Assembly (NCBI RefSeq): GCF_001540865.1
Contig: NW_017893446.1
Coordinates: forward strand, 2,487 to 66,486
DNA length: 64,000 nt
Direction of reading: 5' to 3'
DNA from: Ananas comosus
Lineage: Eukaryota > Streptophyta > Magnoliopsida > Poales > Bromeliaceae
Position numbers and translations under genes: made by a program. Shown here one piece after another: positions 31,506 to 44,190 of this stretch (the stretch's first letter is position 1; every line of letters begins with the position of its first letter). Below the pieces are notes generated by a model, which saw only the letters and a program-made list of their open reading frames with translations, searched no databases and was not told the origin of the DNA.

Positions 31506-32516
31506 CCAGAGCCTGAATTTTGAAAAAATTTTAATTTAAACTCAAATTTTTTAGAAAAAATATAAGATATTCCACAATGTTTAATCAACAAAAAATAACC
31601 AATTTCCATCCCCAAAAATTTCAAATAAACTTTCATAAATAAAATTTGAGAAACCAATTTCAAGAATAGTCAATTTGGCAAAATTGTTGACCCGATAATC
31701 AATGAAAATTCTAGATACATATAAAATAAAATTCCACACATCATGCGAGACCTAGGAAGTAATTGTATCGATTTATCATCATATTTGTTAAATAAAATGT
31801 ATAAATATTTCTCAGAATCGTGAAATTAAGATAATAATTTTAAATTGAGTTATGCACAATATTCAAGACAGGAGTGGCTCTTTGAGCATCTTTTTATTAA
31901 CATTCCACCTTATATCACCTACATGATGTAAAGCTCTTTGAGCAATTTTTTTTTTTTTTTGAAAGGTACTTTCCTTTTGTCATATGGAGATACTTTATCA
32001 ACATGTGATAGCTGCACACACTGACCGGACGACCGGGGTGGTAGCTCTTTCCTCCATGTGGTGGTAGTTTTCACACTCTCAGCAGGGATGTAACTCTTTC
32101 CACATCTTGAATGTCAGAAATTTTCATAACCAAAATCGGAAAGACTCCCCCTAAATTAGTGCAACCCTCAAGTCAAAAATATTATTGCAATTTCAAAATC
32201 AGAGAAAGAGTTATTCATCATATAACGAATAATCAAACAAACAATTGCAACATTCAAAGTTCAAAGCATGAGGTGTTGAATTTGATTCAGTATGCTAAAC
32301 AGAATTTCAATGATTTAATCGTTCAAAAATTAAGACAAAAGAGAATAGCCTTGGTAGTGATCAATCAAAAATTAAATATGAAATAATTAAAATCACAGAC
32401 CAATTCATCTCCCAAAACAGCAACATTACTCAAGAAACTCAAACATCTTTCAAGCACTGAAAACCATGCAAGTAAAAATGCAACATGCACATGATCTATG
32501 GCCCAATAGAATATAT
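31506..32516 (-). other. spacer between pol and ORF3 of Copia-3
   Basis: AT-rich noncoding DNA. The 31870-32112 part is the conserved block shared with Copia-1 and Copia-2 (GGTAGCTCTTTCC, GACCGGACGACCGG, GTGGTAGTTTTCACAC read on the plus strand). The rest shows no coding signal I trust. Confidence 0.65.
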
Positions 32517-35500
32517 CTAGATTGAAGGATTCATACCAATTGCCTTTCTTAAATGCAGAAAACGCTTTTGATCCAAAGGTTTGGTTAAAATATCTGCAAG
32601 TTGATTTTCAGTCGAAATATATTCAAGTTGTAAAATGTTTGATTCAACCAGTTCTCTTAAAAAGTGATATCTTAGTTCAATATGTTTTGTTTGAGAATGT
32701 AAAACAGGATTTTTAGAAATATTAATTGCACTTGTGTTGTCACACAGAATAGTATGAGTGGTGGAAGGGATCCGATAGTCGCTTAGCAAACTCTTCATCC
32801 AGATCAATTGAGTAGAACAACTTCCGGCCGCAATATATTCAGCTTCTGCAGTTGAAAGAGCAATACAATTTTGCTTCTTACTGTGCCAAGCAACCAGACA
32901 GTGTCCAATGTAAAAACAAGCTCCATTAGTACTTTTCCGATCATCTGCAGAGCCTGCACAGTCAGCATCTGAGTAGCCGATTAGATCAAGAGATGTTCCC
33001 ATAGGATACCAGAGGCCATACATGATTGTACCTTTAACGTATCGAATGATTCTTTTAACCGCTTTCAGATGTACTTCCTTAGGGTTAGCTTGATAACGAG
33101 CACAAATTCCAACGCTAAAAGCAATATCTGGTCTGCTCGCAGTCAAGTACAATAGGCTACAAATCATGCTTCTGTATTGTTTCTCATCTACACTCTGACC
33201 TTCTGAATTCAATCCCAGTCCTTTGTTGCTTGTACCCATCGGAGTGTCAAAATCCTTTGCATTGTCCAATCCATATTTCTTAACCAGTTCCTTTGCATAC
33301 TTGGTTTGAGACAAATGAATTCCATCTTTTGATTGTTTAACTTGAAGTCCAAGGAAATAATTAAGCTCCCCCATCATCGACATCTCAAACTCGCTGGTGA
33401 TCAACTTTGCAAAATCAGCGGCATCCTTATCTTTAGTAGCCCCAAAAACTATGTCATCAACATAGATTTGTGCCATAATGAAATTATCCTTCAAGTGTTT
33501 TACAAAGAGAGTCCTATCCGCTCCCCCTCGGTTGTATCCCTTTTCCAAAAGATATTTTGTCAAGCGTTCGTACCATGTGCGCGGAGCCTGTTTTAGTCCA
33601 TAAAGTGCCTTTTTCAATCGAAAAACGTGATTTGAAAATTTTGAGTCTATGAAACCTTTCGGTTGTTCAACATAAACTTCCTTTTATAAAAATCCGTTTA
33701 GAAATGCACTTTTAATATCCATTTGAAAAAGAGTGATTTTAAAATGGCAGGCAATCGCGAACAAAATACGAATGGATTCAAGACGAGAAACCGGGGCGAA
33801 GGTTTCATCAAAGTCTATTCCCTCAATTTGTGAGTAGCCCTGAGCAACAAGTCTTGCTTTATTTCGAACAATAGTACCATCCTCATTTTTCTTATTCTTA
33901 AAGATCCATTTGGTACCTATTATGTGTTGTTGCTCAGGACGCGGTACTAATTCCCATACATCATTGCGAACGAATTGACCAAGTTCTTCTTGCATGGCAT
34001 TTATCCAATATTCATCACGAAGAGCTTCGTCGATATTCTTTGGCTCGATCAAAGAAACATAACACGCAAATTCACATTGTAACTGACTTCTTGTTCGCAC
34101 ACCGACATTAGGATCCCCAATGACATTTGATAAAGGATGATCTCTTGACTCTGTCAGGGGTGTAGTCTCAGGAGATATGCTAGGGATTTCAGATGAGGTG
34201 TTTTGAGGCTCAGATGAATCATTTGATGCAATATTTTCGGAAGATGCAATGGAATTATCAAGTGCAGAAACATCATCATTCACAGGCAATACAAACGGAG
34301 AATCATTATCATCATCATTCATCAAGGAGTTTGAAGAACCATTCACAAAAGAACTTACAGAAGAAGCTTCATCTACTTTTATATTGATAGATTCTATCAC
34401 CGTCTTAGATCGCAAATTGTACGCACGATAAGCACGACTTGTAGTAGAATAACCAAGAAAAATTTCTTCGTCACTTCGGGAGTCAAATTTTCCAAGATTT
34501 TCACGATCCCGAAGGATAAAACATTTACTCCTGAAGACACGAAAGTATTTGATATTAGGTTTCCTACCAAGCCAAAGTTCATATGGAGTATTCAAAGTAC
34601 CCGGGCGCACATAAATCCGATTGATAACATAGACAGCCGTGTTCACTGCTTCGGCCCAAAAGTGTAAAGCAATTTTCTTACTATGAAGCATAACGCGAGC
34701 CATCTCCTGTACAACCCGATTCTTGCGCTCAACCACTCCGTTTTGTTGGGGTGTATAAGGAGCCGAGAATTCATGTTTAATGCCATTTGAAACACAAAAA
34801 TCAACAAATTTTGAATTTATGAATTCTCCCCCTTGATCACTTCGAATACGTATAATTTTATCATTCCGTTCAGTCATAAGACGAAGACAGATTTCAGAAA
34901 AAGAATTAAAAGTATCAGCTTTTTCTCGTAAGAAGGCACTCCATACAAAACGAGTGAAATCATCAACAATAAGCAAGATATATCGTTTTCCACCCAAACT
35001 TTGAATCCTAGATGGTCCCATTAAGTCCATGTGTAGTAACTCTAAAGGCTTAGATGTCCCTAAGTGGTTCAAATTCTTATGTGCGGTTCTAGTTTGTTTC
35101 CCCAATTGACAACCCCCACACACAGTGTTCTCTTTGAAGTCTATCTTTGGTACACCTCTAACAACCTCCTTCTTTGTTATCTTGGATAGCTCCTTAAAGT
35201 TTATGTGACCTAGTCGTTCATGCCATAAAGTTTCAGTCTCTAATGACGCTAGGTTACAATGTTTAGTCGAATAACTAGGAACTACATAACAATTATTCTG
35301 AGATCTAATGCCCTTTAAGAAAAGATTATCATTACGAGTCACATGGCATTCTTTATCGAAAAAATTCACAGAATACCCATCATCACACAGTTGGCTTATG
35401 CTTACGAGATTAGATTTAAGCCCCTCAACATAAAAGACATCATTCAACATAGGGCCATCTGAGATAGTCACTGTTCCTTTTCCAGCGATTTTTGACGATC

Positions 35501-37361
35501 GACCGTCTCCAAAAACAACAAGTCCTCCGGAGATTTTGTTCAAAGAAGTAAACCAACTTTTATCTCCGGTCATGTGACGGGAACAACCACTATCCAGATA
35601 TCATGAAGTATTATCGTAAGCATGAAGCGAAGTGTGAATGACTAAGCATGGGAAGAGTTCACCTTTGCGCACCCAAACCTTACGTGTTTTGGATTGCAAC
35701 GGTTTGCTTGCTTTTGTTGATGTTAGCTTGTCGACGATTTGAATTGACTTCTTCTTCATATCCTCTTTCTTTGGTTTCCATGCTTGTTTTGCCATTGATT
35801 TCGGCGCATTTGGTGCCCACGTTTGTTTCTTCTTATGATCGACCTTCTTTGAAGTCCAAGTTGACTTCCCTTTTAATATAGGATTATTCTTCATGGGCGA
35901 TGTTCTTTGGTTCAAGGGTGTTGTTGAGCTCTTTCCCTTTTGCTTGCAAAACTTCTTTATGTGTCCTAAAACACCGCAAATATGACAAGTTTTGTTAGTC
36001 AAATTGTTTTCAGGAGGGACGAACTTACCAATAAGTTTAGGAACTGTTTTTGACGAATTTCCATCATCTTTCTTCGTTACTTGATCAATATACGTCCATT
36101 CATAACCAAGTCCAAGTTTGTTTGTTTGACCAAGTCCAAGCATCTTGTCGAGTTTACTTGATCCAGACGAAAATTGGTTCAAATCTGACTTTAGTTGAAT
36201 AATCGTCTTGGTGAATTTCAAATTTGCTTCTCTAGCTTCTGAGTATTGCTTGGTGAGAAACGTGATATTCTCCACCTGAGTCTCTTTTTCCTTTTCAAGT
36301 AACGAACACTTCTCGATTAAAGAATTATAGGCCTTTGTCAAACCATCTCTCTCTTATTCTAAGTCCTTTGTTAGTGAGGCCAATTTTGAATTTTCTTGTT
36401 CCAACTCATGTAGACTTCGCCGCAGTCTCTTGTTATGTTTAGCCACCTTCTTTGATTCGACAACCAATTGTTGATATGCTGCGACCATGTCATCTTCGTC
36501 CGATTCTTCATCTGATGAGTTCTCCGAAGATGACTTCTCATGTATAGATGACATAGAGATAAAATTTGCAGATGCTAAACACATGAAAGTTGAATCCTAT
36601 GCAATCAGTGCCGTGGTATTTACATCCTCTTCACTTGAAGTGGAATCGTCAGACGAGGAGTCGTCCCAAGTAATAGCTTGCATCGCCATCTCTGAAGCTT
36701 TAGAAGAAGACTTGGAAGAAGACGAATTAGAAGGAAAAGTCATCTCATAAGTTTGAAGAGCACCTACTAATTCTTCTACCTTAAGTTCATCAGGATGTTT
36801 AACCATTTCAATGGCCGCAACCTTAGGACGAAAACGTTCGGGAAGGGTCCTCAAAATTTTTCGAACAATTTTAGAATCGGGCATTTTCTCGCCCAAGTTA
36901 GCACACGTGTTTACAATGTCTTGCAAACGAGTATAATACTCGGTAAAAGATTCATGTTCTTCCATACGAATAGAATCAAACCTACTGGTAAGCATTTGCA
37001 ATTTTTGAATCTTTACCAAGCTTGTACCCTCGTGTGTAACTCGTAAAGTGTCCCAAATTTCCTTAGCGGTTTCATACGCCGAGACACGAGAGAATTCAGT
37101 TTAATTTAAAGCATTAAATAAGGCATTGATATCTTTTCCGTTGAACGAAGATAATTCGTTTTCCTCTTTTGTCCACTTATTTCTAGGTTTCGGACCGGTA
37201 ACATTCTCGACAACTTCGGTAGGATGTTTCCACCCGAATTTAATGGCTTGCCATACCCGCTCGTTGATAGCAATAAGAAACGCCCTCATACGGACTTTCC
37301 AATAAGCATAATTAGTGCCATCGAAGAGAGGGGGTCGATTAATGTTACCGCCCTCGGCCAT
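32517..37361 (-). pseudogene. gag-pol: Copia-3 gag-pol polyprotein, one frame with five stops
   Basis: A single reading frame of 1615 codons from ATG 37361 to the stop at 32517, with no frameshift but with stops at 37103-37101 (TAA), 36599-36597 (TAG), 36356-36354 (TAA), 35603-35601 (TGA, just before the protease) and 33686-33684 (TAA). Order: capsid domain, Ser-rich linker (first zinc knuckle deleted), coiled coil, one CCHC knuckle (CHICGVLGHIKKFC), Asp protease (YLDSGCSRHMTGD), GAG-pre-integrase (HERLGHINFKEL, CGGCQLGKQ), integrase with its D, D, E (HMDLMGP, IRSDQGGEF, NGVVERKN), reverse transcriptase (MDIKSAFLNGF, IYVDDIVFG) and RNase H (GYSDADCAG, STAEAEYIA, LADILTKPL). This is classical Copia order (integrase before RT). 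It cannot make a full product as it stands. Confidence 0.9.
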
Positions 37362-37379
37362 GAATTACAATCTATACCC

Positions 37380-37391
37380 GTTCTGATACCA
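37380..37391 (-). other. primer-binding site of Copia-3
   Basis: On the minus strand TGGTATCAGAAC, one base off the initiator-Met type, two bases inside the LTR end. Confidence 0.8.
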
Positions 37392-37393
37392 CT

Positions 37394-38328
37394 TGAAAGA
37401 TATGGATCTCAAGGATCTAAAAGGTAAGTAACACCTAGAGGGGGGTGAATAGGTGTAAAAAAGGCAAACTCGAAAATCTCGATGCAAATAAAACTAAGTA
37501 GCAGAAAATAAAAAATAGCACCCGAGAATTTAACGTGGGAAAACTCCAAACGGAGTGAAAAAACCACGGGACCGTTCACGCGAAGAAAATCCACTAAGAA
37601 AACTTGAGTATAAGTGATTTTGACAAAAATACACAACTCAATTTACCGAATTTCCGTTGATGGTGATCTTCGCCGGTCCTCGATCGATAGGAATCCTCCA
37701 ACCGATCCTGCTGCAACTCCTTGCAACGTCAACGCCTCAACTCCTCGAAGCGTCCACCGAATCCTCGGCTTCACGCGAGATCCACGCGCCAAACCTCCTT
37801 CCGGAGCTTGTAGAATCAAAGATTTGTGGTGATTTAATCTTTGAATCCCATAAGCTATGAGGGTTTGTCTTCTAATCAAACATCAACTTGATTCTCGAAT
37901 AAGATCTCAAGTAAAATCGAAGAACCAAGTCGATTGTTAATTTTTCGAAACTTGTTATGTGAATAGAAGCATTGAAACGAAAAAACAAGTTTCTAGGGTT
38001 TAGAATCAATAAATATTCAAAGCCTTAGGTTTTTAGATGACCCCCATAGCTTATTTATATGTTTAGAAGACTTAGAAGTAGACTAGGATTATAAAAAGCC
38101 TTTTTAAAAAAACTGTGTCGTCCTCAGAGACCGGTCCTCTTGAGGAGACCGGTCTGTGAGAGACCGGTCTCTCAAGTGAGGAACCGGTCCCTCACTGCGT
38201 GTTCAAAAACACAACGTTCGGGAACCGGTCTCTCAAGCTTGAGACCGGTCCCTCGCTGCGCGACAGAATTACCAAGGTTCGGGAACCGGTCTCTCATCTC
38301 AGGGGACCAGTTGCATCAAAACTCACGC
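37394..38328 (-). repeat. Copia-3 5' LTR, interrupted by LTR K
   Basis: It matches the complete LTR at 39914-41124 up to CATCAAAACTCACGC, where LTR K begins. The GAGACCGGTCTC-type array is at 38128-38310 and the TATA box at about 38050. Confidence 0.85.
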
Positions 38329-39353
38329 TGTCACGCCCCGGGACTGGCGGAGGCCCTCCCTGTAGCGTGCCCAGACCCGCCATATGTCTACACATATAAG
38401 GCGTCTACAAGAAAAGCGGAAGTAAAGGCAAGGGATGGAACAAATAAAAGAAGTGAAATAACAAGCAACTAATGATATCAGAGCGAGTAAAGTTCTAACA
38501 TCTATACTATAGTAATAGAACATAACTAATACATAAAAGTAGACATATGTTATACAATATCAGCCTCTAATACAAAAATGGTGGTCTCTAGTACACTGGT
38601 AAAACTCTCAACCTCTCCAAAATAAAGTACAATGAGAGGTAGACTACCTAGCAAGTCGTCCTCGTAGGAAGCTAGCTCGAAGCAACTCCCTTCCCGCGGT
38701 CCCTGGCCTCACCCTGAGTGGAAGACTCTGAAAAATATCGAAAAAAAGAGGGCGTGAGAACTATAATTTATAGTTCCCAGTGGGCAATTACTGACCTCAG
38801 CTCAGTGCACCACTAGGCCCCAAAAAAAAAGGTAAGTCTAACAATAAGGGTAACGAGTAAAATGCATATTAGGAAGCATAGTAATTAGGATGCTAAGCTA
38901 CAACTTGCAATTAAACATGGCATTCCTAATGCGACTTTATCTTGTTATGGATATATATGTTCACAAGTAATATCATGCTTTACATTATACGGATATGAAA
39001 GTAATACTTGGTCATGACTACAATGCATATAAGGATGCAATAAACAACATCTCCTAGCATACTACATGTATGTATGAATACCCAAATGTCCACAACTGTG
39101 CTAGAAGTAAGTCCAAGTAATCCTACTACTACTCTCTGACTAGTAGTGATCATAATAAACTCAACACCGTGTCGATTTTTATTTCCAATTAAGGACCTGC
39201 CAAAGATAGTCCAGCTTGTGCCGCCTAAGTGCCTGTGGTAGCCTGACATTCCTACACTTGGAATGTGTCTGTCCCACTCGACCCCGTAGGCTTCTCAATA
39301 CCGCACGAGCGAACAAAAGTCGCGTAGGCTAACTCCGGAGTGCCGGCTTGTAG
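38329..39353 (-). mobile_element. Gypsy LTR K, partial
   Basis: It begins TGTCACGCCCCGGGAC (plus strand) as in LTRs D, H and I, inserted in the Copia-3 LTR after CACGC, and runs to the N at 39354. No coding region. The other end is lost at the assembly join. Confidence 0.75.
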
Positions 39354-39354
39354 N
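39354..39354. other. assembly join (single N) next to vector
   Basis: Plant LTR sequence before, bacterial cloning vector immediately after. Confidence 0.95.
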
Positions 39355-39881
<527 letters not shown>

Positions 39882-39913
39882 GAATTACAACCTATACTCA
39901 CTCTGATACCACT

Positions 39914-41124
39914 TGTAAGATATGGATCCCAAGGATCTAAAAGGTAAGTAACACCTAGAGGGGGGTGAATAGGTGTAAAAACGGCAAACTCGAAAATCTC
40001 GATGCAAATAAAACAAAATAGCGGAAAATAAAAATAGCACACTGAGAATTTAACGTGGGAAAACTCCCAACGGAGTGAAAAACCCACGGGACCGATCACA
40101 CGAAGAAAATCCACTAAGAAAACTTGAGTACAAGTGATTTTGACAGAAATACACGACTCAATTTACCGAATTCCCGTTGATGGTGATCTTCGCCGGTCCT
40201 CGATCGATAGGAATCCTCCAACCGATCCTGCTGCAACTCCTTGCAACGTCAACGCCTCAACTCCTCGAAGCGTCCACCGAATCCTCGGCTTCACGCGAGA
40301 TCCACGCGCCAAACCTCCTTCCGGAGCTTGTAGAATCGAAGATTTGTGGTGATTTAATCTTTGAATCCCATAAGCTATGAGGGTTTGTCTTCTAATCAAA
40401 CATCAACTTGATTCTCGAAGAAGATCTCAAGTAAAATCGAAGAACCAAGTCGATTGTTGATTTTTCGAAACTCGTTATGTGAATAGAAGCATTGAAACGG
40501 AAAAACAAGTTTCTAGGGTTTAGAATAGTAAATATTCAAAGCATTAGGTTTTTAGATGACCCCCATAGCTTATTTATATGTTTAGAAGACTTAGAAGTAG
40601 ACTAGGATTGCAAAAAGTCCTTTTTAAAAACCTTTGTCGTCCTCAGAGACCGGTCCTCTTGAGGAGACCGGTCTGTGAGAGACCGGTCTCTCAAGTGAGA
40701 AACCGGTCCCTCGCTACGTGTTCAAAAACACAACGTTCGGGAACCGGTCTCTGAAGCTTGAGACCGGTCCCTCGCTGCGCGACAGAATTACCAAGGTTCG
40801 GGAACCGGTCTCTCATCACAGGGGACCGGTTGCATCAGAATTCACGCAGTGAGGACCTTAGGGGAACCGGTCTCTCCAACTCAAGGACCGGTCCCAGAAC
40901 ACAGAAAAGTTCAGTAAAATAGTTTTAAAGCAATCTAAGCCTTCTGAACTTATTCTAATTAAGTATCTTCACCACAAATGATCTTTTCTTCATACCTTAG
41001 GTGCCGAATAATATAAATGAATCTTTGTACTTCAATTTGGATCTTTTCTTCAAAACTTCCGCGATCAACTCTTCAAGACTCCAATCTACTTTACGAAATT
41101 CGCCAACCTATAAAATCCTTAACA
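39914..41124 (-). repeat. Copia-4 5' LTR, complete
   Basis: 1211 bp; on the minus strand it begins TGTTAAGGATTTTATAGG and ends CTTACA next to a TGGTATCAGAGT primer site (39911-39900). Ten exact ACCGGT cores lie in 40646-40895, and the TATA box (minus) is near 40575. Confidence 0.85.
40566..40895 (-). promoter_or_regulatory. LTR promoter: ten ACCGGT cores plus TATA box
   Basis: On the minus strand the ACCGGT cores, mostly in GAGACCGGTCTC / GGGACCGGTTCC contexts, occupy ~250 bp directly upstream of TATAAATA. Confidence 0.6.
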
Positions 41125-42817
41125 TTTGCAACACAGCTCTCAGATGCTCTTCGTGCTCCTCTTCACTTTTCGAGTAAACCAACACGTCGTCTATAAATAC
41201 CACGACGCATCGATCCAACAACGGCTTAAAGACTCGATTCATCAAGTCCATAAATGCTGCCGGGGCATTAGTAAGCCCAAACGGCATTACCGTGAACTCA
41301 TAATGGCCATACCGCGTACGGTACGCCGTTTTGTGCACATCCTTCGGCCTGATCTTTAATTGATGATACCTCGACTGGAGATCAATCTTCGAATACACTT
41401 TGGACCCTTGGAACTAATCGAATAGATCGTTAATCCTTGGCAACGGGTACTTGTTCTTTATCGTCGCTTTGTTTAACTTGTGATAATCTACGCAGAGTCG
41501 AAGTGTGCCATCCTTTTTCTTCACAAATAGCACCGGAGCTCCCCATGGTGGCACTCTCGGCCTCACGAAGCCTTTATCGAGAAAGTCTTGCAGTTGGCCT
41601 TTCAACTCCTTTAGCTCCACCGGTGCCATTCTATACGGAGCCTTCGAAACTGGTTCCGCCCCGGGAATCAAGTCAATGACAAACTCAACTTCCCGGTCCG
41701 GTGGCAGTCCCGGTAACTCCGCCGGAAATACATCCGGGTACTCGCACACTACTCGAATATCTCCCAACTCTGGGTACTCCTTTCGAGCATCCACCATGGT
41801 TGCCAAATAGGCCTTACACCCTCCTTTGATCATTCTCTTCGCCCTTACAGACGATATAGTCGCCGCGAAGCGCCTACTTTTGCACGCTTGGTAGACTAAC
41901 TCTTCTTGATTAGGCTCACGAAAAGTGATCACCTTGCTTTCACAATCTATCACCGCATAGTACTTGGAGAGCCAGTTGGTCCCCAAGATAACATCGAATC
42001 CCCACATCTGATCTAGCACTAGCAGATCAATCGGCATAATCCAATCGCCTATTTGCACTGGACACGCCAAACACTCGTTGTGAACACTGAATGAATGTTC
42101 TGGGGCGTTCACCCACCAGTAATCCTCATTGTACACCATCTCTATGCCATGTGTCTTAGCAAATGATGTGCTAATGAACGAATGAGATGCGCCTGTATCA
42201 AACACTGCTCTAGCTCTAGTGCCTTTAATCACAATTATACCTGCCACGACGTCGTCGGGTGCTGCAGGTTGTTGCTCCTCCACCTGAGCGGCAAAGACTC
42301 GGCCGCTAGGCGCTCTCGATCCCTCCGGCTGACGCGGAGCTGACGGGCGCCCAGCCGACATCGCCGGTGGTAACCCCGCAAGCTGTCGCAAGGGTAGACG
42401 GTGTTGAAGCCGCCGTTGGCGCAGACGACGTCCATGTCGGGCACTCCCGGATAAGATGTCCCGGTTGGCCACACTTGAAACACTTGCCATCGCGCTGCGG
42501 GCAAGTCGACACCTTGTGCTCACCACCACAAATAGCACATCGAGGTGGTCTCCAATTCCTCGCCTGCTGTCGGGGATACCGAGGGGATTTCTTAGTATTT
42601 GGCTGGCCCACGGCACCGCCCGCCGTTCTCTTCTTGCCCTTGTCTTTCGACTCGGCAATAGCTTCTCATTCCTCGCGTACATGGGCACTACCGTGCTCCG
42701 CCCACAACTCCGCAAAGGTCGATAGCTTTAAGATCTGCACCTTCTCATAAATCCGGGGTTGGAGTCCTCGCAAGAACCAATCCGCCCGGTCCCGATCATC
42801 ACGAACAACATCGGGAA
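41125..42817 (-). pseudogene. gag-pol: Gypsy F gag-pol fragment
   Basis: Minus strand: the end of the gag domain (DVVRDDRDRADWFLRGLQP), a CCHC knuckle ([14 protein letters not shown], about 42482-42441), protease ([15 protein letters not shown]), and RT up to [10 protein letters not shown], where the Copia-4 LTR cuts it. Damage: a TGA near 42663 (EE*EAI), a frame change near 42340 between the knuckle and the protease, and a TAG at about 41413 (CAG in E2, DLFDQ). It is the same Tekay-like lineage as E2 but a different subfamily (RVFKPLLDR rather than RVFKEYLDR). RNase H and integrase are missing. Confidence 0.85.
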
Positions 42818-42917
42818 CACCAAAATGTACCAAGAACAAGGACATCCACAGGGCGATTATGCAAGAGGCGCATCAATCTCCTTATAGTATACACCCGGGC
42901 GGCACCAAAATGTACCA
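42818..42917. repeat. 15-bp direct repeat at an inversion junction
   Basis: CACCAAAATGTACCA occurs at 42818-42832 and 42903-42917, 85 bases apart. The first copy ends the minus-strand Gypsy F gag; the second lies in the plus-strand Gypsy G integrase (GGTKMYQ). The switch of strand happens between them. Confidence 0.7.
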
Positions 42918-44126
42918 GATTTGAAATTGCATTATTGGTGGCCGGGCATGAAGAAAGATATTGGGGAGTTTGTTGCGCAATGTCTTACTTGCAAACAAGT
43001 AAAAGCGGAGCGGCGGTTTTCGGTGGGAAAGTTGCAAAGTTTACCTATACCCGTTTGGAAATGGAAAAATATCGCAATGGACTTCGTGACCGACTTGCCT
43101 CGATCTCAAGGTGGACACGATGCGATTTGGGTGATAGTAGACCGGTTGATGAAGTCGGCACATTTACTACCGATTCATGTTACTTGGTCGGGGGACAAGT
43201 TGGCTCAAGTATATATTGACGAGATTGTGAGACTTCATGGGGTGCCCGTGTCTATTGTATCAGATCGGGACCCGAGGTTCACGTCTCATTTTTGGAGAAG
43301 CCTACAGGAGGCCTTAGGCACACGGCTCGACTTTAGCACGGCATTTCATCCTCAAAGTGATGGTCAATCGGAGAGGACGATACAAATACTTGAGGATATG
43401 CTTCGAGCGTATGTATTGGACTACAAGGGTAGTTGGCACGATCATCTACCGATGGTGGAGTTCGCGTACAATAATAGTTACCAAGAGAGTATCGCGATGG
43501 CGCCATTCGAGGCCCTTTATGGAAAGAGACGTCGCTCTCCAATCCATTGGAGCGATGTGGGCGAGAGAGCTACTCTTGGCCCGGATGTGGTGCGGGAGGC
43601 AGAGGAGAAAGTTCGCCTTACCCGCCAAAGACTCAGTACGGCGCAGTCTCGACAAAAGAGCTATGCCGACAAACGGAGAAAAGACATAGAGTTTGCAGTC
43701 GGCGACCACGTCTTTCTAAAAGTGTCACCGATGCGAGCAATTATACGGTTTGGGCTCCGGGGGAAGCTAAGTGCCCGGTACCTCGGACCGTTTGAGGTAT
43801 TGGCGCGGGTCGGCGCGGTGGCGTACAAGATAGCATTACCACCGAGGCTTGCGGGAGTGCATGATGTATTTCACGTATCGAATCTCTGCAAATACGCTCA
43901 TGACCCCAAGTATGTTCTGCCGTTTGAACCGTCCGAGATCCAAGAGGACATGACCTATGAGGAGTTCCCGGCATACATCATTGACCGAGAAGTAAGAAAA
44001 CTACGAAATCGTGAGATTCCGTATGTTAAGATCTGTTGGTGCAATCACGATGATCGGGAAGCTACTTGGGAGATCGAGAGCGCAATGCGAAAGCATTACC
44101 CTTACTTCTTTAACGAGCTGAGTTGA
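42833..44126 (+). pseudogene. pol: Gypsy G integrase with C-terminal chromodomain-like region
   Basis: It begins in the zinc-binding N-terminal part (EAHQSPYSIHPGGTKMYQ). One base is missing after MYQ (near 42919), shifting the frame, after which 400 codons are open to TGA 44124-44126. Catalytic residues are present: D in AMDFVTDLP, D in VSDRDPRF, E in DGQSERTIQ. There follow the GPY/F-like region (ARYLGPFEVLARVG, ALPPRLAGVHDVFHVS) and a chromodomain-like C-terminus (REVRKLRNREIPYVKICW, REATWEIES). Chromovirus integrases use that tail to bind chromatin. Fragmentary, so inactive. Confidence 0.85.
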
Positions 44127-44190
44127 GGTATGAGTTTAAGTCTCAATTAAGTAAGTTCTGCGGACGAAACTAAATTTAAGGGGTGGAGAA

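Larger units (their letters stand above)
28276..38328 (-). mobile_element. Copia-3: SIRE-like element with gag-pol and ORF3
   Basis: Order on the minus strand: 5' LTR (38328-37394, its 5' part cut by LTR K), primer site, gag-pol (37361-32517), conserved spacer block, putative internal promoter and UTR intron, ORF3 (30952-29546), 3' region, 3' LTR (about 29204-28276, its 5' part and polypurine tract deleted). The left end cuts Gypsy E1 gag. It is the only Copia copy here that keeps pol. No TSD can be checked because the right end is interrupted. Confidence 0.85.

Noticed and set aside
32111..32386. A 91-codon plus-strand open frame between pol and ORF3 of Copia-3
   Set aside because: Low-complexity AT-rich codons and no similarity in Copia-1 or Copia-2; noncoding spacer.
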